Below are positions 7,233 to 10,112 of a stretch of DNA of 10,112 bases, in pieces; within the stretch, counting starts at the first letter, position 1; the number at the start of each line of letters is the position of its first letter. The DNA lies in NCBI GenBank assembly GCA_023251215.1, contig JAHEZF010000041.1, positions 1 through 10,112 of the forward strand, read 5' to 3'. Source of the DNA: Sphingobacteriales bacterium (lineage in GTDB: Bacteria > Bacteroidota > Bacteroidia > Chitinophagales > Chitinophagaceae). The notes beneath the pieces were generated by a model that ran no database searches, was not told where the DNA came from, and was given only the letters and a program-made list of their open reading frames with translations. The translations under genes were made by a program, and so were the position numbers.

Positions 7233-7694
7233 TTATTGTTTTAAAAGATCAGGGTTCCAGGTATGTCTTTCCTCCTGTACATATTTAGCCCAGCTATATA
7301 AGGCGTCATAAATTTTCATTCCCGCCTCCAGCATTTCATAGTCGTTTTTGTAATTATGGGAAAGACCGGCAGAAATACACCACAGACCAGCCGATTGGGG
7401 CGACAGATCAAAACGATCGGTATCTGCCCCGCGAATAATTATTGCCAATTGTTTCAATACGGGATCATCAAGCTGGTGTTTTTTAATGATAAAATCAAAA
7501 GTACAGAGGTCCCCCTCATGTGAATATTCGGCTCCGGGAATATCAAAGGGAATGGCATTAAGTTCTTTTGCCTTTTCAAATACCCGTTCTTTCGGAACAT
7601 AGATGAACTCTGCCTCCCGATCTACAAAATTTTTAATCAGCCAGGGACAGGCAATACGGTCAATCTTGGGCCGCTCACGGGTTATCCATTTCAT
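7233..7694 (-). CDS. ChrB C-terminal domain protein (chromate resistance-associated)
   Basis: This 153-residue protein corresponds to the C-terminal domain of ChrB (chromate resistance exported-protein family). RIACPWLIKNFVD (13-25), EYSHEGDLCTFDFII (56-70) and IRGADTDRFDLSPQSAGL (87-104) are the family hallmarks. H59, C64, D67 and D91 are conserved-looking polar positions that could bind a metal, which is inference. Full ChrB proteins are about 300 residues with an extra N-terminal regulatory domain; that domain is absent here, and no signal peptide is visible. It is the first gene of a minus-strand operon with the DUF5916 and dismutase genes. In Ochrobactrum tritici a chromate operon also pairs chrB with a superoxide dismutase-like chrC, so a role in chromate or oxidative stress is plausible, although chrA is missing. 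A weak promoter-like TACCTTTA (7708-7715, minus strand) lies just upstream, too poor to call. Confidence 0.85.
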   Translation of the reverse strand: MKWITRERPKIDRIACPWLIKNFVDREAEFIYVPKERVFEKAKELNAIPFDIPGAEYSHEGDLCTFDFIIKKHQLDDPVLKQLAIIIRGADTDRFDLSPQSAGLWCISAGLSHNYKNDYEMLEAGMKIYDALYSWAKYVQEERHTWNPDLLKQ

Positions 7695-7764
7695 AATAAG
7701 CTTTTTTTAAAGGTAGGAAGAAATTGAGAGGAGTGAAAAGGGTTGTGGAAGATATGAAACAGAA

Positions 7765-7788
7765 AACCCCGGTTTATAAATCGAGGTT
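7765..7788 (-). terminator. Likely terminator of the tRNA-Gln transcript
   Basis: On the minus strand AACCTCG and CGGGGTT form a 7-bp stem with one G-T wobble, enclosing a 10-base loop that itself contains TTTATAAA. The tail reads TTCTGTTTC, moderately U-rich. It begins 5 bases past the 3' end of tRNA-Gln(CTG) and lies upstream of the chrB-like start, so it would separate the tRNA transcript from that operon. Confidence 0.55.
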
Positions 7789-7793
7789 CTTTG

Positions 7794-7864
7794 TTGCCTT
7801 GCAAGGATTCGAACCCTGACATAGAGAGCCAGAATCTCTCGTACTACCATTATACTACAAGGCA
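7794..7864 (-). tRNA. tRNA-Gln (anticodon CTG)
   Basis: The 71-base cloverleaf folds fully on the minus strand. The acceptor TGCCTTG pairs with CAAGGCA over all 7 positions, with discriminator A and no encoded CCA. The D-arm is GTA/TAC around AATGGTA. The anticodon stem is AGAGA/TCTCT with loop TTCTGGC, putting CTG at positions 34-36 (bases 7832-7830), which reads the glutamine codon CAG. The T-arm is CAGGG/CCTTG around TTCGAAT with one G-T pair. It is probably cotranscribed with tRNA-Gln(TTG) about 200 bases upstream on the same strand, since only a poor promoter-like sequence precedes it. Confidence 0.93.
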
Positions 7865-7876
7865 GGGTAAATCAAA

Positions 7877-7957
7877 AATCAGAAACAAAAAATAAGAAAT
7901 GAGAAAAGGGCAATCCCTACTTTCTTATTTCTCATTCCAAATTACTTATTTCTGATT
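7877..7957. repeat. AT-rich imperfect inverted repeat
   Basis: AATCAGAAA (7877-7885) is the exact reverse complement of 7949-7957. Inside it, AATAAGAAATGAGAAA (7891-7906) matches the reverse complement of 7921-7936 at 14 of 16 positions. The result is an imperfect stem of about 80 bases between the tRNA remnant and tRNA-Gln(CTG), almost free of GC apart from AGGGCAATCCCT at its tip. It contains no coding frame. It could be a processing hairpin in the tRNA transcript or a degraded repeat. Confidence 0.5.
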
Positions 7958-7959
7958 CC

Positions 7960-8026
7960 TGTTGACCCATAAGGATTCCCTGTTCCGCCTCAGGCGGGAG
8001 AACCTTAACAGACAGAACCAAAATCT
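7960..8026 (-). pseudogene. Truncated tRNA-Gln(TTG) 3' half, split by a palindromic insertion
   Basis: Bases 7960-7978 are identical to 8066-8084, and 8000-8026 are identical to 8085-8111, that is 46 of 46 matching bases with the intact tRNA-Gln(TTG). The copy holds the 3' acceptor strand plus two bases beyond it, the T-arm, the variable region, and the 3' anticodon stem and loop, then ends. The 5' half is absent. In the T-loop a 21-base segment (7979-7999) is inserted between TTC and GAA. It cannot fold as a tRNA. Confidence 0.88.
7979..7999. repeat. 21-base palindromic insertion in the tRNA remnant
   Basis: The inserted bases contain CCGCCT-C-AGGCGG (7985-7997), a perfect 6-bp stem around a single base, extended by T-G and T-A pairs to 7983-7999. 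The ends of the insertion are defined by comparison with the uninterrupted tRNA, so its size is directly visible. It resembles REP-like palindromes. Confidence 0.8.
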
Positions 8027-8067
8027 TAAGAACAGAAAAGACTGCTTTAGTAAGCAACCTTTTTTTG

Positions 8068-8138
8068 TTGACCCATAAGGATTCGAACCTTAACAGACAG
8101 AACCAAAATCTGTAGTGCTACCATTACACCATGGGTCA
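8068..8138 (-). tRNA. tRNA-Gln (anticodon TTG)
   Basis: The 71-base cloverleaf is on the minus strand. The acceptor TGACCCA pairs with TGGGTCA in all 7 positions, with discriminator A and no encoded CCA. The D-arm is GTG/CAC around TAATGGTAG. The anticodon stem ACAGA/TCTGT holds the loop TTTTGGT, giving TTG at bases 8106-8104, which reads CAA and by wobble CAG. The T-arm TAAGG/CCTTA around TTCGAAT is perfect. It is the first gene after the promoter at 8170-8201, with a palindrome in its leader, and its 3' half is repeated downstream as a remnant. Confidence 0.95.
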
Positions 8139-8143
8139 ATTCG

Positions 8144-8161
8144 TTCCGATAGCTATCGGAA
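8144..8161. repeat. Perfect 18-bp palindrome in tRNA leader
   Basis: TTCCGATAGCTATCGGAA equals its own reverse complement and shares the 14-base core with the palindrome inside rfbD (3505-3522). It lies between the predicted tRNA promoter and the mature 5' end at 8138, so it should be transcribed as a hairpin in the precursor leader and removed by RNase P. Confidence 0.85.
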
Positions 8162-8169
8162 TAGGAGTG

Positions 8170-8201
8170 CAAAAATAGGATTTGATGGCTTTCTTCCCAA
8201 A
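8170..8201 (-). promoter_or_regulatory. Bacteroidota-type promoter for the tRNA-Gln genes
   Basis: On the minus strand TTTG (8201-8198) is followed after 20 bases by TATTTTTG (8177-8170). This is a full match to the Bacteroidota sigma-ABfr pattern TTTG-N19-21-TAnnTTTG. Transcription would begin around 8162-8164, giving a leader of about 25 bases that contains the palindrome at 8144-8161. Confidence 0.65.
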
Positions 8202-8344
8202 TGGATTTGCCGGGGATGTTAAAAAGTTACTACAACTATTTTTCTTTTCTCATATTGCAAGGCAACCTGTACCCGGAAAAAGGCTGAGGGCTTAAATAAC
8301 GGTGCGGGAAATTTTTGGTACATTTAGTGATCAATTCTACTATC
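8202..8344. other. Non-coding spacer before the aminotransferase gene
   Basis: No open frame of note, RNA gene or repeat is seen here. A promoter-like TACATTTA (8319-8326, plus strand) lies 18 bases before the aminotransferase ATG, but no TTTG stands at the right distance, so it is not called as a promoter. Confidence 0.5.
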
Positions 8345-9643
8345 ATGAACGCAACCAACCGCCGCCGCTTCCTGCAAAAAGTCGGTGCATTTTCTGCAAC
8401 TGCTTTTTTTGCATCAATAACACAACCTGCTTGGTCAAGAAATCTGCAAAAAGCATTAAGGGATGCAGAAGGAATTTCCCCGGCTGACCTGGCAAGCGAA
8501 GAAGACTTCTGGTATTATATCCAGCAATCGTTTACTGTATCACCGTCGTTGATCAACCTGAATAACGGTGGTGTTTCGCCTGCACCCAAAACCGTGCAGG
8601 ATGCCATGAAACGATATTATGATTACAGTAATGAAGCTCCGAGTTATTATATGTGGCGGATATTAGACCAGGGCCGTGAACCTTTAAGAAAGAACCTGGC
8701 AAAAATGGCAGGCTGTGATGCAGAAGAAATTGCTATTAATAGAAATTCTTCTGAGGGTTTGGAGACAGTGATATTTGGGTTGCAACTGAACTCCGGCGAT
8801 GAAATAGTGGCCGCCAAACAGGATTATCCCAATATGATAAATGCATACAAGCAAAGGGAAATGCGTGAAGGAATAAAAATGGTTTGGATAAATCTTGAAT
8901 TGCCCAGCGAAGATGAAAATTATATGGTGAATCAGTATGTGAACGCTTTTACTTCCAAAACCAAAGTGGTCCATATTACACATATCATCAACTGGAACGG
9001 ACAAATTTTACCGGTAAAAAAAATTGCTAACGAAGCACATAAAAGAGGTATTGAGGTAATTGTGGACGGGGCACATAGTTTCGGGCATTTTGATTTTAAA
9101 GTTCCCGACCTTGATGCGGATTATTTCGCTGCCAGCCTGCACAAATGGTTATTTGCTCCTATCGGCAGCGGGATGCTGTATGTAAGGAAAAACAAGATCA
9201 AAAATATTTATCCTTTATTCGCCACCAGTGATAATCCACTCAAAGATGACATCCGGAAATTTGAAAGTCTTGGCACCCGGCCTTTCTTTATTGAACAGGC
9301 AATTGGCAAGGCGATTGAGTTTCATGAAATGATCGGCAGCGAAAGAAAAGAAAAGCGTTTACATTATTTAAAAAATTATTGGTTTGATAAAGTGAAGGAT
9401 ATACCTAAGGTAAAACTGAATACATCTTTTCATTCCAAATGGGGTTGCGCCATCGGCAATATCGCCATTGAGGGCAGAAAACCCGGTGAACTGGACAGCT
9501 TCCTGCTGGATAAATACAGGATTCACACGGTAGGTATTGAATGGGAGAATATAAAAGGTGTTCGTGTGACGCCGAATGTGTACACCACATTAAACAATCT
9601 TGATGTATTAGTAGAAGGTATTACTGCTTTTGCGAAAAGCTAA
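8345..9643 (+). CDS. Tat-exported class V aminotransferase-fold PLP enzyme
   Basis: The 432-residue product has the fold of class V aminotransferases (cysteine desulfurase / isopenicillin-N epimerase-like). LNNGGVSPAP (72-81) is the N-terminal substrate loop and NRNSSEGLE (132-140) the PLP phosphate loop. VDGAHSFGHFD (240-250) carries the PLP-ring aspartate D241. SLHKWLFAPIGSG (264-276) contains K267, the predicted Schiff-base lysine, and GVRVTPNVYTT (405-415) carries R407, a likely substrate-carboxylate arginine. The start at ATG 8345 gives a clear twin-arginine signal, NRRRFLQKVGAFSATAFFA, cleaved near S31; a TTG at 8315 in the same frame would bury it. Export by Tat fits an enzyme that folds around a cofactor in the cytoplasm. 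The reaction cannot be fixed from sequence: desulfurase, epimerase, lyase or aminotransferase remain open. It is monocistronic, with a terminator following. Confidence 0.88.
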   Translation: MNATNRRRFLQKVGAFSATAFFASITQPAWSRNLQKALRDAEGISPADLASEEDFWYYIQQSFTVSPSLINLNNGGVSPAPKTVQDAMKRYYDYSNEAPSYYMWRILDQGREPLRKNLAKMAGCDAEEIAINRNSSEGLETVIFGLQLNSGDEIVAAKQDYPNMINAYKQREMREGIKMVWINLELPSEDENYMVNQYVNAFTSKTKVVHITHIINWNGQILPVKKIANEAHKRGIEVIVDGAHSFGHFDFKVPDLDADYFAASLHKWLFAPIGSGMLYVRKNKIKNIYPLFATSDNPLKDDIRKFESLGTRPFFIEQAIGKAIEFHEMIGSERKEKRLHYLKNYWFDKVKDIPKVKLNTSFHSKWGCAIGNIAIEGRKPGELDSFLLDKYRIHTVGIEWENIKGVRVTPNVYTTLNNLDVLVEGITAFAKS

Positions 9644-9691
9644 GTCCGAAGGAATAATATTATTATAGAAATAGAATTCGGGTATCGGAAG

Positions 9692-9783
9692 AATCCCGGA
9701 GGGATGACATTATAATTTCACCCCTTCGGGGTTTTGTTTTCTTTTATTTGATTAATCTATAATAATAACATCCCTCCGGGATT
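9692..9783. repeat. Nested inverted-repeat element (15-bp perfect ends)
   Basis: AATCCCGGAGGGATG (9692-9706) is the exact reverse complement of CATCCCTCCGGGATT (9769-9783). Each arm is itself a small hairpin (ATCCC-GGA-GGGAT), and both are next to the palindrome ATTATAAT (9709-9716 and 9781-9788). The 62 bases between them contain the terminator hairpin CCCC-TTC-GGGG. The structure resembles a non-coding mobile repeat lodged after the aminotransferase gene. Confidence 0.75.
9720..9746 (+). terminator. Intrinsic terminator after the aminotransferase gene
   Basis: ACCCC (9720-9724), loop TTC, GGGGT (9728-9732) form a short GC stem, or alternatively a C(UUCG)G tetraloop, followed immediately by TTTGTTTTCTTTT. 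Stem plus U-tract on the plus strand, 77 bases past the stop at 9643, suits termination of that gene. Confidence 0.7.
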
Positions 9784-9829
9784 ATAATAAAGAGATTTAA
9801 ATTACAGCTTCAACACACCCACTACAGGA

Positions 9830-10112
9830 ATGTCCACACTCCAGACTAACCGCAAGATAAATCTGTTGCAGGCCACTTCAATCAACATGATTGACATGGT
9901 AGGTATCGGACCTTTTGTGGTAATGCCATTTGTAGTAGCGCAGTTCAATAGCGGATTATTTCTATGGGCATGGATATTCGGTGCCATCGCAGCTTTTATG
10001 GATGCTATGATATGGAGTGAACTGGGAGCAAAATATCCATTGGCAGGGGGCACTTATAATTTTCATCGTATTGCATTTGGCGAAAAAGGCGGAAGACTGA
10101 TGAGCTTTTTGT
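9830..10112 (+). CDS. APC-family amino-acid permease, N-terminal part (3' truncated by window edge)
   Basis: The frame opens at ATG 9830 and runs off the window with 94 residues. Upstream in the same frame a TAA at 9788-9790 precedes any other ATG, and AGGA lies just before the start. The start MSTLQTNRKINLLQATSINM and the glycine-rich helix break GIGPFVVMP (25-33) are the first transmembrane segment of amino acid-polyamine-organocation transporters, where backbone around the glycines binds the substrate amino group. A second hydrophobic segment covers about 41-59, and SELGAKYPLAGGTYNFHRIA (63-82) with FG matches the family loop usually seen as ELG-PxAGGxYxxxxxxFG. Substrate cannot be predicted from this part. 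It follows the repeat/terminator region, so it should have its own promoter, none of which I could recognise. Confidence 0.85.
   Translation, partial: MSTLQTNRKINLLQATSINMIDMVGIGPFVVMPFVVAQFNSGLFLWAWIFGAIAAFMDAMIWSELGAKYPLAGGTYNFHRIAFGEKGGRLMSFL

Noticed and set aside
8043-8066. TGCTT-TAGT-AAGCA hairpin followed by CC and seven T as a plus-strand terminator.
   Set aside because: No plus-strand gene lies upstream, and for the minus-strand tRNA transcript the T-run is on the wrong side. The stem is only 5 bp.
8255-8266. TTGCAAGGCAAC matches the tRNA-Gln(CTG) 3' end in inverted orientation, possibly a second attachment site.
   Set aside because: Only 12 bases match and the flanks do not. The core is partly self-complementary, so chance is likely.
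8315-8344. An earlier TTG start for the aminotransferase adding ten residues.
   Set aside because: It would place the twin-arginine signal internally. ATG 8345 gives a standard Tat N-terminus.
7695-8344. A CRISPR array or retron-like RNA in the repeat-rich non-coding region.
   Set aside because: The repeats are explained by tRNA genes, one tRNA remnant and palindromes. There are no regularly spaced direct repeats, cas genes or reverse transcriptase in the window.
9802-10053. Minus-strand open frame of 83 codons over the permease start.
   Set aside because: The plus-strand permease frame has clear APC-family motifs, and the opposite frame is compositional.

Overview
The window looks like a chromosomal piece of a Bacteroidota bacterium, most likely Chitinophagaceae or a close relative. 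Four things suggest this: moderate-to-low GC with A/T-rich spacers and no strong Shine-Dalgarno sequences; a tRNA promoter matching the Bacteroidota TTTG / TAnnTTTG pattern; a DUF5916 outer-membrane protein; and many short GC-rich palindromic repeats of the kind scattered through these genomes. The family placement is inference.

Bases 1-4319 (+) are a nucleotide-sugar operon. It holds the 3' end of a UDP-glucose 6-dehydrogenase (ugd), a UDP-glucuronate decarboxylase (uxs), a second UDP-sugar dehydrogenase of the WbpO/TviB type, rfbC and rfbD. Together they would supply UDP-glucuronate, UDP-xylose, a UDP-N-acetylhexosaminuronate and the last two steps to dTDP-L-rhamnose for surface polysaccharide. 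The rhamnose genes rfbA and rfbB are not in the window.

Bases 4323-7694 (-) are a tight three-gene operon read from high to low coordinates: a stand-alone ChrB C-terminal-type protein, a DUF5916/CBM9-like outer-membrane barrel, and an exported Fe/Mn superoxide dismutase. It converges on rfbD with only 3 bases between stop codons. The chrB plus superoxide dismutase pairing recalls known chromate/oxidative-stress operons, but no ChrA transporter is present.

Bases 7695-8344 hold no protein gene. They carry two minus-strand tRNA-Gln genes (anticodons CTG and TTG), with a truncated copy of the 3' half of tRNA-Gln(TTG) between them that is split by a 21-base palindromic insertion. There is also an AT-rich inverted repeat, a likely shared promoter with a perfect palindrome in the transcribed leader, and a likely terminator.

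Bases 8345-9643 (+) encode an exported (Tat-signal) class V aminotransferase-fold PLP enzyme. It is followed by a nested hairpin repeat containing a good intrinsic terminator, and then by the start of an APC-family amino-acid permease (9830 to the edge).

I see no new multi-gene defence or mobile system. The most unusual content is the activity of short palindromic repeats. One sits in frame inside rfbD, a second GC-rich family forms the N-terminus of RfbD and the C-terminus of Ugd, one splits a tRNA remnant, and one lies in a tRNA leader. The dismutase also lacks the usual gateway tyrosine.
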